A stretch of 64,000 nt of DNA, from the NCBI RefSeq assembly GCF_002924445.1, contig NZ_PIGG01000031.1, positions 310,001 through 374,000 on the forward strand. The letters run 5' to 3'. Both the position numbers and the translations under genes were made by a program. Positions within the stretch are counted from its first letter, which is position 1; each line of letters opens with the position of its first letter. The stretch is from Minwuia thermotolerans (lineage in GTDB: Bacteria; Pseudomonadota; Alphaproteobacteria; Minwuiales; Minwuiaceae). The notes under the pieces are model-generated. The model made no database searches. It worked only from the letters and a program-made list of their open reading frames with translations, and was not told the DNA's origin. Shown here piece after piece: positions 49,201 through 55,214 of the stretch.

Positions 49201-51156
49201 GGCGAGATCGACGGTGATCGCGGCGCCGTCCTCTTCGGCCGAGGCCGCGGTCCCCGCAAGCGTCGGCGCGTCGTTGACCGCGTTGACGGTCAGGCTGACG
49301 GTGGCCGTGTCATAGCCGTCGACGCCGTCGAAGACGGTGTAGGTGAAGGAATCCGGGCCGTTGTAGTCGGCGTTCGGCGTGAACAGCACCTTGTTGCCGA
49401 TGATCGCCACCGTGCCGTTGGCCGGCTGCGTGACCGCGACCACGGTCAGCGCGTCGCCGTCACCGTCGCTGTCGTTGGCCAGCACGTCGATCAGGACCGG
49501 CGTGTCCTCGTCGGTCTCGACGAGATCGTCGCCGGCCTCCGGATCGACATTGGTGATGGTGACGTTCAGCGCCTCGAAATTGCGTGCGGTCAGGTCGATC
49601 GCCTCGAACTCGAAGCTGTCGTCATTGCGGCCATGCCGCCCCCAGCCCCAGTGCCAGCCGGAATGACCGTTGTCGGCGAGGAAGTCCTCGAAGGCGGCGA
49701 TGTCGTCGGCCAGCGCGCGGGCCTCGGCCTCCGTCAGGTGCAGGTCCAGCGTGTCGCGACCCTTTCCGCCGTCGTAGACGTCCGTGGCGCCACCGTTCTC
49801 CGCCATGACGTAGACCGCGACATCATCGCCGTGGCCGGCGTCGACGGTGTCGTTGCCCGAGCCACCGTCCAGCAGGTCGTCGCCGTGACCGCCGTCCATG
49901 CGGTCGTCGCCGCGCTCACCGTCGATGACGTCGTCGCCATGACCGCCGTCGATCGTGTCGTCGAAGGCGGGCAGCGGCCCGTCGAGCACACGGATATCGA
50001 GCAGGACGTCGTTGTAGTCGTTGTCGCCGCCGCCCAGCAGATCCTCCCAGGCGGAATTGCCGGCGAGACCGTTGTCGGTCTCGTGGTCGATGCCGTCCCT
50101 GTTCAGCGCCGGGTTGGAGAAGAAGATCGTGTCGCGGCCATAGGCGGAATTCAGTTCCCGCCCCCCGGAGACGGCGCGCCAGTCGCCCGAGCCGTCCTGG
50201 TGGAAGCTGACGGCGTCGCCGTCGTCCAGACGCCGGTTGCGGTCGCCCCCGTCGGGAATGAGGAAGAAGCCGAGCGAAGCCGCGCCCGCCAGGTCGGCGG
50301 CGTCGAGCGTGATGGTCCTGACGTCATCGCCGGCATCGTCATCGGCGCATTTCACGTTGTCGAAGACGATGCGCCCGCCGATCGGATTGCCCGAGGCGTC
50401 GGCCAGGTAGAATCCGAAACCGTTGTCGAAGCCGGCGCTGCCACCGATGAGATCGATATCCAGCACCACCGTATCGAGGCCCGTGACATCATAGGTGCCG
50501 GCCGCGCCGCGGCTCAGTTCCGATGGTGCCGCGAAATCGGCAAACCCGGCACCGTCACCCTGGATCGTATCGTTGCCATGACCGCCGTCGATCCGGTCGT
50601 CGCCCTGACCGCCGACGATCAGATCGTCGCCATGGCCGCCATCGAGCCTGTCATCGCCATCGCCGCCATCGAGGGAATCATCGCCATGTCCGCCATCGAC
50701 ACGGTCATCGCCCGCGCCGGCGGAAACCGCGTCGTCGCCCTTGCCGGCGTCGATCCGGTCCGTGCCCGCGCCCGCATATATGGAGTCGTCGCCCCGGCCG
50801 CCATCGACCCGGTCGTCGCCATCGCCTGCATCTATGGAGTCGTCGCCCCGGCCCCCATCGACCCGGTCGTCGCCCGAGCCGGCGGAAATCGCATCGTTTC
50901 CATCATCGCCGTCGAGCCGGTCGTCACCTGCGCCACCGTCGATGGTGTCGTCGCCATCGCCGCCCTCTGCGCGATCATCGCCATCGCCGCCGAACAGCAT
51001 GTCATCGCCGCGACCGCCGTAGAGCCGGTCGTCGCCACCGAGGCCGAGCAGCGTGTCGTCGCCGCCATCCCCCTCAAGCTTGTCGCGCCAGTTGCTCCCA
51101 GATAGAGAATCGTCGCCGTCGTTGCGCCGCCCGCGACGCCACCAATTGCCTGCCAT
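37222..51156 (-). CDS. giant RTX repeat adhesin (about 4644 residues), probable type I secretion substrate
   Basis: The ATG at 51156 has GAGGGG about ten bases upstream; a TTG at 51192 is less likely. In order: RTX nonapeptide repeats (about 12-205, GGxGDDxxxGGxG); a DUF4114-like domain (206-391, FFSNPALNRDGIDHE and GGGDNDYNDVLLDI); more RTX (400-456); tandem cadherin-like/VCBS-type repeats of the DDxxxxDEDxxVxxDVLANDxD type through most of the protein; a large central RTX array (950-1520); a LamG/concanavalin-like domain (2406-2603, SITIEAWIRVDGS); a repeated FDADG-rich region (3216-3586); and C-terminal RTX (4436-4593). The end SIALLGVDFNSLDSDDFQF fits an uncleaved type I signal. It should be a calcium-stiffened surface adhesin. 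The transporter genes are not in this window. Confidence 0.93.
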   Translation of the reverse strand: MAGNWWRRGRRNDGDDSLSGSNWRDKLEGDGGDDTLLGLGGDDRLYGGRGDDMLFGGDGDDRAEGGDGDDTIDGGAGDDRLDGDDGNDAISAGSGDDRVDGGRGDDSIDAGDGDDRVDGGRGDDSIYAGAGTDRIDAGKGDDAVSAGAGDDRVDGGHGDDSLDGGDGDDRLDGGHGDDLIVGGQGDDRIDGGHGNDTIQGDGAGFADFAAPSELSRGAAGTYDVTGLDTVVLDIDLIGGSAGFDNGFGFYLADASGNPIGGRIVFDNVKCADDDAGDDVRTITLDAADLAGAASLGFFLIPDGGDRNRRLDDGDAVSFHQDGSGDWRAVSGGRELNSAYGRDTIFFSNPALNRDGIDHETDNGLAGNSAWEDLLGGGDNDYNDVLLDIRVLDGPLPAFDDTIDGGHGDDVIDGERGDDRMDGGHGDDLLDGGSGNDTVDAGHGDDVAVYVMAENGGATDVYDGGKGRDTLDLHLTEAEARALADDIAAFEDFLADNGHSGWHWGWGRHGRNDDSFEFEAIDLTARNFEALNVTITNVDPEAGDDLVETDEDTPVLIDVLANDSDGDGDALTVVAVTQPANGTVAIIGNKVLFTPNADYNGPDSFTYTVFDGVDGYDTATVSLTVNAVNDAPTLAGTAASAEEDGAAITVDLAALGGDVDADDDGTSLSYAVVGAPAEGAASISGTTLVFDPGADFQDLAEGETRDVVVQVQATDSHGAVSTVEDVVVTVTGGNDGPTLAGAALAADEDGAAVTLDLSDLGADIDSDDDGTSLSYAVVGAPAGGSASVTGTTLTFDPGADFQDLAEGESRDVVVQVQATDGHGAVSTVEDVVVTVTGINDGPVAAADALTVTEDSSAIVSVLANDTDADATDTLAVTAASALHGAVTINPDNTLTYTPAPNFHGVDTITYTISDGLLADTAEVAVTVVNDNADALFTADGDTVHLNDVTIFDYDDGNTSQAGDGDDHVTLPADAGEATEAGYDAGGVFDAGAGDDTVLGGGLGDTVEGGGGDDVLAGDAGDDRLFGEDGADDLDGGDGRDTLFGDSGDDILGGGEGGDSLFGGDGSDNADGGAGDDFIFGDGGDDTVSGGAGDDFMAGGDGVDTADYSEETAGVSVDLGAATGVDGSGGVDTLIGFENLAGGSGGDTLSGDVGANAIDGGDGNDSLSGDAGSDTLIGGEGDDSLDGGDDADSLSGGAGQDVIAGGAGDDTVDAGADSDSVDAGDGDDAVDAGSGDDTVLGGAGDDTVVAGEGSDSVDGGEGNDSLDAGSGDDTVAAGVGDDFADGGDGNDSLSSDAGSDTLIGGAGDDTVDAGADSDSVDAGAGNDVVDAGTGDDTVLGGAGDDTVVAGEGNDAVDGGDGNDSVDAGSGDDTVAAGAGDDFADGGDGNDSLSGDAGSDTLIGGAGDDSLDGGDDADSLSGGAGADVIAGGAGNDTIDGGEGNDSLLGGGGDDSFLTGPGDDVIDGGEGVDTVTFSGDSDDYDVIFNDDGTVTITDTVPGRDGVTILDGVETAEFGDGTFFTDGTNNGPEAADDSGATDEDVPVNIDVLANDVDFDSDQLSVSAASAANGTVVIEADGTLTYSGSQDFNGVDTITYTVSDGRGGADTGEVTVTVNAVNDAPVIDVGASDLTSELTVGFTRTASLDANDLLANFVDPSRSAVVIDEGGIDVLHVGTGAVTRLPMIEIPVIAAGEVGASTRISIDLDAVVQRAGGDQDMLFGVRDSDQHMSFFTTDGVIGALFSDAILSNGSLGVAFPENPPANDRTELGFGSSLEDFSIHLDLQGETDRITLVEGDGTAFDISGDPGVFLNNEDALSVVIGSDQFGEVYEIVSLAYAFEVDGLVDQGAIVFSDVDAGESHTARVTGASISGVNNGLTAAAALSFLTIANTSSSLGAPAAVDWSFEAEDDLFTYLGAGETLEITYGIEVEDSAGATDAEDLVITINGLNDGPVAADDAASLDEDTTVNVDVLANDTDADINDVLSVTSASAGNGAVTIEADGTLTYTPDADFFGSDTITYEISDGQGGTDTATVAVSVNPVDDRHVVSGPVDGGSVTEDDAPVTIDLLTNASDADGDDLDVENVTVTSSNGSRSVSFTVDPESGELILDPAQFNDLAAGESETVTIDYAVSDDTADFEAVDTNPPNVPNGGFFFVLDFDAGTTQSVVRTGSELVPNGGTPLNGAFIHLNPNGGFNWGPQARTYENGVETIRDLSEFTVENFAGTQQPSPDGTFLSLTGETFGNTSLVWTAHDVQTPDGERCVSIRFDGIDHIAGFSDFLDIGSVTYGVTADVAGQAVVEITGVNDGPDAQDDTATVDEDGSVNVDVLANDTDPDASDSLTVTAASAGNGAVVIEADGTLTYTGEADFNGADTITYMVDDGNGGTETAEVVVTVNAVNDAPAVSVPSGNKALQVSGGASAGIPGFSVAGFQNSITIEAWIRVDGSHGGGHVTIFEIGNDSPYFGLLNGRLEFYQPVGGPVLPTDQFVHVAGTFDGAVTRLYVDGVEVAAIGASPAFSGQSGAGIGFNAGDNPFNGLIDEVRIWSVVRTEAQIAAAKDRRLNGDEAGLEGYWTFDDSDGVSFADQSGNGFDGVLRNGATLSEETAFGTGFDVDEDGALTINGIGVSDIDVAEGTGEVEAVLSVANGVLDVSDTAATISGDGTGAVTVTGALADVNAAIGSVVYSPEADFNGEDTLQIDVSDLGNTGAGGSLTGSESIDIIVNAVNDAPVIPAPGSDALGAVVEDAAATLTDSGSIGFTDVDAGDSHAASAAFAGATGNTGGITPAQAAGFLSAAVSGGAVDWSFAADNALFDHLACDEILVLDYEITVDDGNGGTASETVSVTVTGTNDLPRVSGEVGGGSATEDESPVTVDLLANASDAEGDDLATTGVAVASSNAARNVVFAVDDATGLLVIDPAQFGDLAAGESETLTVSYGVLEQDRAIADSLGSQVSPNNGAYYVLDFDTGELSFELNVPGGGLSFPGPSSVPQNGVVITLNPNNANVHVAFRTFEDGVETRRDPSEQSIEGYGGTTGLLGDSGPNFFGPGVVYNDSMANSTITWTGTLDDGCGPREVELVLSGLNYTDNAGGTLVVGGVTGTANPPATTATATLTVQGVNDAPAAIDLAVSGDEDTTISGQVQATDPDASDDLTFALSGGPANGNVTVNADGTFDYTPDVDFNGADSFTVEVNDGNGGAATAEVAVTVNAVNDAPEILLPGTDDQIALDFSQASGLAGINNNFLRNDMSIGALPGGGFATIDQNVGTAGSRVSIFDADGNLTTSFLASETADSTGDPTQDLTVLENGNIAAMWVEGRNDVLVRIFDADGTPVTGEIEVEPGGANSTDGNAAIASTPDGGFVVVYRDGLDLMTKRFDADGNETLGPVRVGPSSNVPGTTDVVATSGGGYAVTYIAFPGDGTGTNVRLSIVDDAGTVIAEDVVADSNALGNSLLDFTASIAELSNGNLVVVWEENALPNRENFFRIFDADGNPVTGDELVVNWSQGQVDSEVLALPDGGFAIAFTNEGAATDLDTGDTFARGSYVQRFDAAGNRVGEAVFVNDSQAPDITLTAAGNIAVVSRLLSGAELAVAELTVPADPFATDEDTPLLIDGLSVSDVDAGANDVQAVLSVINGVIDVTDTAAAIAGDGTGSVTITGALADVNAAIGSIVYNPDSDSNGTDILQVAVSDLGHAGAGGPLTAVETIALTVNPVDDRHVVSGPVDAGSVSEDDAPVTIDLLANASDADGDDLDVQDVRVASSNGSRNVSFTVDPETGELVIDPAQFDDLNAGESETVTIDYAVSDDTADFEAVDTNPPDVPNGGFFFVLDFDAGTTQSVVRTGSELVPNGGTPLNGAFIHLNPNGGFNWVAQARTYEDGVETVRDTSEFSVENFAGADVTAPTDTFAVYQGETFGGTSLVWTAHNVQTADGERCVSIRFDDIDHISGFSDFLDIGSLTYGVTADVAGQAVITITGADDGPEIANDTGFTGTENVPVTLDVLANDTGSDLRIVSAEASSGANVTFTGAVGDGITLDPSGGLVADFGGFNGQVSYDGLAAGDTIADVITFVVEDANGDQAGNAVVTRKTLDLSSLGSFNTPSLDLDGVTVTGSANVNVLNSNGIGVVGGSSSSFFDIGERLDFDFDHLAVNVQLSIGTIGNTTPVDGAQVRLEGFDADGNSLGTVSLPVDGGNFNANLSAAFGNAPLSRLEMTGEGDRFIFRTLTFDEIQGDGFAIVEIAGQADASVITDQFFTVAEDSAGLFSEELTVDVVDRTSSIFSLDLAITGQAAEGEGSVENFFNPEFSFDLQGGFQDLGVGEFRDVTIEYTATDTQSGLVSDPGTITVRVTGVNDPVTANDDAVTVDEDSSILIDVLANDTDVDALDVLAVQSVAAAANGAVTIEGGQIRYTPNLNFDGADSFTYTVTDGNGATDTATVNVTVENIDELIEGTAGPDLLDGRAGDDTLNGFGADDTLLGGDGTDLLDGGDGDDTLQGGDLSDTLNGGAGVDTADYSDRGAGIFAQLGGFGPGAGVAVDDGHTEFLSSIENLIGSDFGDTLTGDGNINVIDGGAGNDTLTGGAGDDRFVFQSGDGADQVADFQAGAGTDDVLDFSGDFAVTGLGDLAIGDDGSGNALIGYGSGDSIALLGVDFNSLDSDDFQF
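39265..40067 (-). repeat. long intragenic duplicated module, copy A
   Basis: About 800 bases within the giant adhesin gene closely match 44262-45060. Both encode a unit running from DRHVVSGPVD to a VTADVAGQAV end and including FFFVLDFDAGTTQSVVRTG. The offset between copies is about 4995 bases. A more diverged third copy lies near 41890-42620. Confidence 0.75.
44262..45060 (-). repeat. long intragenic duplicated module, copy B
   Basis: Partner of 39265-40067. Most differences are scattered single bases, with a more variable stretch near 44465-44500 (FAGTQQPSPDG here against FAGADVTAPTD in copy A). Such long near-identical units can recombine and change protein length. Confidence 0.75.
46964..47557 (-). 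repeat. tandem duplication of a 297-bp RTX block
   Basis: Two adjacent, almost identical 297-bp units (46964-47260 and 47261-47557) encode 99 residues each, i.e. eleven nonapeptide RTX turns. A partial third copy starts at 47639. The unit is a multiple of nine codons, so copy-number change would keep the beta-roll in register. Confidence 0.75.
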
Positions 51157-51805
51157 CGTGGAGAGCCCCTCTGCTGAGCTCCCCGACCCCAACTACATGA
51201 ATACCACGACGAATGGCGTTAGGGAATTGTTAAACAAGGCCTATTTCATGAACATCCATTCCGGGAAGCAAATGAAGTGCGCATTCCGGAGGGCCGCAAT
51301 CGTGGAAGTTGATCGAATTTCAAATCGATTTTCGCGATGCGTGCGGCACTTGGCCATCGCGCCTAGGCACGGGCCGTTTTGCCGTCCGGTCATTGCTGTG
51401 ATTTCGGCATCGTGACGACGGAGAAGGTCAGCAACGCGCCGCCGACCGAGCTCGCGCCATCGGCCAAGTTCACCCGCACACTCGAAACGTCCAGGCACGA
51501 CGGCGCGAAGGATATTGTTCATGGCAATCATGGCCGACGGCGGTCCGGCGACGGCGGCGCTCTTCGAACCGTGTCCGCCGCCGATGGGACCCATTCGTCC
51601 GCGCGAGATATGCCCCCGCCTGCAATGTCGAACGGGATGGATCGCTATGTCCGCGCGTCCGACCGGCATGCGCATCAAGCGATCGGTCGCTTGGCAGAGA
51701 TGATCGCGGAAGTTGGCGCTCGCGGTGGACCGGCGGGGACCAGTGACGAAAACCGAACCATGCCGCCGTGGATACGTTTGGAAAATTTCTTAATTTCAAG
51801 AAGTT
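51157..51805. other. non-coding region between the adhesin gene and the island
   Basis: About 650 bases of lower GC content containing the adhesin promoter. Several open frames exist on both strands, but none has a ribosome site with plausible composition or a recognisable family. It would be the chromosomal flank left of the integrated island. Confidence 0.5.
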
Positions 51806-51821
51806 AAATGGTGTCGAGTGG
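51806..51821. other. candidate left attachment site of the island
   Basis: AAATGGTG-TCGAGTGG at 51806-51821 matches the 3' end of the tRNA-Thr gene at 63260-63278 (AAATGGTG-CCG-TCGAGTGG) in the same orientation, apart from a 3-base gap. It lies 60 bases outside a TACCAAC repeat pair, mirroring the right end. The imperfect repeat suggests a decayed or secondary attachment site. Confidence 0.4.
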
Positions 51822-51880
51822 CATCGCATTTGACGCACATCAAATTGATTTAGCGTTATATTTTCAGCGCATTTGATCGA

Positions 51881-51904
51881 GGATACCAACAAAAATACCA
51901 ACAA
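51881..51904. repeat. TACCAAC arm-type repeats at the left island end
   Basis: Two direct copies (GGATACCAACA and AATACCAACA) 11 bases apart. The same motif occurs several times between the integrase start and the tRNA at the right end (63099-63168). Repeats of this kind inside both ends are typical arm-binding sites for tyrosine integrases. Confidence 0.55.
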
Positions 51905-51946
51905 CTGGGCGCTGAATCGTCGGCGAAGCGATCACCGCCAGCGGCT

Positions 51947-53161
51947 TCAGTCCGCTGCGCCGCCCTCCCCCCTGACTTTCAGTGAGGCACTATCCGGATC
52001 GTAAACGTAGTCGACGATGCTGCCATCCCTGATCTTCGCCACAGCGTCGTCAATCACGAACAGCGGCACCAGGAACCATTCTCTGGGCGTGACGGGATTG
52101 CCGAACCGATCGCGGATTTCGATTGTCAGCCGGGCCGGATCGAAAATCCGATGGATGAGGTTTTCGAGCTTTGTCCGGTTGATGTTGTAAAGCTCGTAGG
52201 TGGCGACGACCTCGACGTCGGCCATGAGGAAGGTGGGCTGGAGCCGCGCGCCGGCCACGCGCCTTTCCACGTTCATGTTGGTGACGCCGATCTTGTGGAC
52301 CAGATCGCGGTTCCGGGCGACGGTCGGATGATCGGACCTGCTCCGCAACACATAGATCGTGCCGCTGGCTTCGTCGCCGTCAGCCGCCGTCTTGGCAAAC
52401 AGGGGCCCCGCGACGGGCTCGGTAATGCGTCGGCCTGCCTCGTCCTTGTTCAGCGCGCGCTGCAACGACCGCATGAGCATGTTGCTCTCGGTTCCGTTGT
52501 CGAAGATGACCCGCAGGCGCGCATCCGTGCGCCCATGCTCAGTCGTCGTGATCTCGCCCATTTCCGCGACATAGGCCTTCTGACCGCCGACGATGAAGAA
52601 CCTGCCCTGCTGGATCTCGGCCTTGAGTTCAAAGGGGCGGGTCTCCCGCATCCCGGAATCAAGCTCCTCCTGTACCTTCTCGAACAGGGGTTTGAAGGTT
52701 GCGAAATCCCTGCATGGCTGGCGATTGGCGATTTCCTCAGCCGCACGCTTCTCGGCAAAGGGGCGGACGTGGCGCAGTGCGGTGACCGACTCATCCGACT
52801 GGTCCGCATCGACTCCCAGTTCAGCCAGCAGCTCATCGTCGTCGAGTTCGGATCGATCGGCAGGGGCCGGCTCGGGACTGGCCGTGAGCAGCCCCTGATG
52901 ATCCATGTCCGCGACAAGGGAACGGCACTCCTCCAGCGCCCGTATGCGGTCCAGACGGACAGCGTAGAGGCGCTCGAAGATGTCCCGCCCTTCGCCGTGC
53001 TGCGGGGCGCGGCCATGTTCCTCGGCGAAGCGCTGTATGTCCTCGAACCCCGCGATGATGCGTTCCTGGCGCGGCGTCAGCCGGGCCGGCCGGGCAGTTT
53101 CGACTTCGACCCCGAGTTCGGACAGCAGGGCGTCGTCTTCATCCGTAAAGCTCTTAGCCAT
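51947..53161 (-). CDS. GIY-YIG nuclease family protein, last gene of the candidate defence operon
   Basis: 404 residues. A T5orf172-like GIY-YIG domain lies at about 267-375: GTIYVLRS (Tyr270), VHKIGVTNMNVERRV (Gly292, Arg300/301) and RTKLENLIHRIF (Glu333). These are the family's catalytic positions, so it looks active. The N-terminal half is charged and helical, with a short motif present twice (DDALLSELGVEVE at 10-22 and DDELLAELGVDAD at 108-120), perhaps a docking element. Its start overlaps the helicase stop by 8 bases, so the two are coupled. The likely role is DNA cleavage in a restriction-type system; this is inference. Confidence 0.85.
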   Translation of the reverse strand: MAKSFTDEDDALLSELGVEVETARPARLTPRQERIIAGFEDIQRFAEEHGRAPQHGEGRDIFERLYAVRLDRIRALEECRSLVADMDHQGLLTASPEPAPADRSELDDDELLAELGVDADQSDESVTALRHVRPFAEKRAAEEIANRQPCRDFATFKPLFEKVQEELDSGMRETRPFELKAEIQQGRFFIVGGQKAYVAEMGEITTTEHGRTDARLRVIFDNGTESNMLMRSLQRALNKDEAGRRITEPVAGPLFAKTAADGDEASGTIYVLRSRSDHPTVARNRDLVHKIGVTNMNVERRVAGARLQPTFLMADVEVVATYELYNINRTKLENLIHRIFDPARLTIEIRDRFGNPVTPREWFLVPLFVIDDAVAKIRDGSIVDYVYDPDSASLKVRGEGGAAD

Positions 53162-55214
53162 TGGCGGCGTCCCGCTTCATCTGAGCGAGGAAGGCGACGC
53201 CTTCGGCCATACGCTTCTCCCATGCATCCGGGGAGGTAATGGACGGGAGGCGGTCCCGCTCCTGCTTGAAGCGCAAGGCGCGCCTGGCGAGGTCGCGAGC
53301 CTCCTCCGGCGTCATCTTCACCTTCTTGGCCGCGATCACCGCCTCGATCTCCTTCAGCCGCTTCTCGTTCATGGTCTTGGACAGGATCGCATAGGCCTCG
53401 CCGAACGGGTTCGTCCTGTCGATCATGTCGATGTCCAGCTCGCGAACATCCATCGCCAGTTTCCGAATGCCGTCGATCAGCGCGGTGTTGGCCTTGACCT
53501 CGCCCTCTTCGCCGGCCCCTCCACCGCCCAGTATTGTCTGCTTCGCGCGCTGCGTCAGGTTCAGGGCCGCGACGGCGTGCTGCCTGACGGCCTCCTGATC
53601 CTCTTCACCCAGCTCCGGGTAACGGTCCTTGACGATCTTGCCCATCCGGACCTGGGTCAGCTCCTCGGGAATCGTCTCCTCGTCGAACATGCCACGCTCG
53701 ATTGTCGTCTTGTCCTGGACGAAGGCCGCGATCACCTCGTTGAGGTCCTCCTTGCAGATGCGCTCAGCTTCCTCGCTCTTCGGCTCCGCAAGCCCCTTGA
53801 TCTCGATCTGGAACTGCCCGGTGTCCTCGTTGAAGCCCACATTTGGCTTGTCGGGGTCGTAGCCGCCCTCTCCGTAGTCATAACCCTCGATCGGGCCGCT
53901 GTCGGGCCGCTTCGGCGAGAAATTAAACCGGGGGGCGAGCACCTGCTCCATCAGCAGGCTTGCCGCGATCGCCTTCAGCGTGTCGTTGACCGCTTCCGTC
54001 ACCGCTTCCTCGGAAGCGTCGGGCTCGGCGATCAGGTTGGTGAAGCGGGCGCGGGTCTTTCCCTCGGCGTCGCGGGTCGCACGGCCGATGATCTGGACGA
54101 TCTCCGTCAGACTGGAGCGGTAGCCGACCGTCAGCGCGTGTTCGCACCAGATCCAGTCGAAGCCCTCCTTGGCCATGCCCAGCGCGATGATGATGTCGAC
54201 ATGGTCGCGGTCGTTCTTCCGGGCCGGGTCCTTGAGCGCGGCCGACACCCGTTCGCGTTTCGACGGTTCATTGTCCACCAGGTCGGCGATCCGGAGAGTC
54301 CGCCCTTCGGCGGTCCAGACCAGGTGAAAGCCGGTATCGGGGTCCCTTCCCTGCCACTCGCCCAGTTCCTGGATGATATGCTCCGCCTCCCTGAACTTGT
54401 CCTTGGTGCTCTCGCGGGACTGGACGGAGGGAATGTGGATGATCGTCTTCTCGGCCGGATCGAGCACCTTCAGGATGTCGTCGACATAGGACCCCGTGTA
54501 GAAAAAATAGCCGATGTCGAGCGCCTTCAGCCAGGTGTAGCCGTTGAGCTGCTCGTAGTAGGTGTAGGTCACCGTATCGAATCTGGACTCGTCCTCCGGA
54601 CCAAGGACGGGCTCCGCATCGCCCCGGAAGTAGGAACCGGTCATCGCGACGATGTGGCACCGGTCGCGGGCGATGAACTCCGCCAGGTGCGCCCCCAGCC
54701 TGTTGTCCGGGTTGGCCGAGACGTGATGGAACTCGTCAACGGCGATCAGGCGGTCGTCAAAGGCTTCGACCCCGAACCTGTCCACGGCGAAGCGGAAGGT
54801 GGCGTGGGTGCAGACCAGGGTCCTGTCGTCGCTGTCCAGGAACGCGCCGAGCGCATTGACCTTGCCGCCCTCGCTGCCCGGCGCGTTGCAGAGATTCCAC
54901 TTCGGCGCGACGGTCCAGTCCGCCCAGAACCCGGACGCCGAAAGCGCCTCATCGGCGAAGCTGGCCCCGATCGACCGCTCCGGCACCACGATGATCGCCT
55001 GCTTCAGGCCCTGGTTGTGCAGCTTGTCCAGCGCGATGAACATCAGCGCCCGGCTCTTCCCCGACGCCGGCGGCGACTTGATCAACAGGTACTGCTCGCC
55101 CCGCTTCTCATAGGCGCGTTCCTGCATCGGCCGCATGCCGAGTTCGTTCGACCGCGTCGAGGAACCGTTCCGGGCATAGGTGACGGAGACGGAAGGAGCG
55201 ATCTTCTGTCTCAT
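53154..55214 (-). CDS. DEAD/DEAH-type SF2 helicase of the candidate defence operon
   Basis: 686 residues from the ATG at 55214, which overlaps the upstream stop (ATGA). Motif I is SPPASGKSRA (47-56), motif II DEFHH (160-164), motif III MTGSYF (191-196) and motif VI QIIGRATRD (374-382). Two RecA-like domains occupy about 30-420. The C-terminal 260 residues are charged and helical with no recognised motif. The motif set resembles the translocases of type I and type III restriction enzymes. It lies between two GIY-YIG candidates and after a DNA methyltransferase, which suggests it moves along DNA to license cleavage. Confidence 0.88.
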   Translation of the reverse strand: MRQKIAPSVSVTYARNGSSTRSNELGMRPMQERAYEKRGEQYLLIKSPPASGKSRALMFIALDKLHNQGLKQAIIVVPERSIGASFADEALSASGFWADWTVAPKWNLCNAPGSEGGKVNALGAFLDSDDRTLVCTHATFRFAVDRFGVEAFDDRLIAVDEFHHVSANPDNRLGAHLAEFIARDRCHIVAMTGSYFRGDAEPVLGPEDESRFDTVTYTYYEQLNGYTWLKALDIGYFFYTGSYVDDILKVLDPAEKTIIHIPSVQSRESTKDKFREAEHIIQELGEWQGRDPDTGFHLVWTAEGRTLRIADLVDNEPSKRERVSAALKDPARKNDRDHVDIIIALGMAKEGFDWIWCEHALTVGYRSSLTEIVQIIGRATRDAEGKTRARFTNLIAEPDASEEAVTEAVNDTLKAIAASLLMEQVLAPRFNFSPKRPDSGPIEGYDYGEGGYDPDKPNVGFNEDTGQFQIEIKGLAEPKSEEAERICKEDLNEVIAAFVQDKTTIERGMFDEETIPEELTQVRMGKIVKDRYPELGEEDQEAVRQHAVAALNLTQRAKQTILGGGGAGEEGEVKANTALIDGIRKLAMDVRELDIDMIDRTNPFGEAYAILSKTMNEKRLKEIEAVIAAKKVKMTPEEARDLARRALRFKQERDRLPSITSPDAWEKRMAEGVAFLAQMKRDAANG

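Noticed and set aside
45034-51105. Open frame of about 2000 codons on the plus strand, antisense to the adhesin gene
   Set aside because: It mirrors repetitive GC-rich RTX and cadherin-like codons; the product is low-complexity Val/Ala/Arg sequence without a start signal, and the minus-strand frame has clear domains.
51147-51192. TTG start at 51192 for the adhesin
   Set aside because: The ATG at 51156 has a better-placed GAGGGG and the added 12 residues show no signal.
51379-51807. Possible 142-residue gene in the region left of the island
   Set aside because: No ribosome site, mixed composition and no recognisable motif; competing frames on the other strand are equally weak.
51832-51856. 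ATCAA-A-TTGAT sequence near the island end as an FNR box
   Set aside because: The half-sites are in the reverse order (ATCAA first) with wrong spacing, so it does not fit TTGAT-N4-ATCAA.
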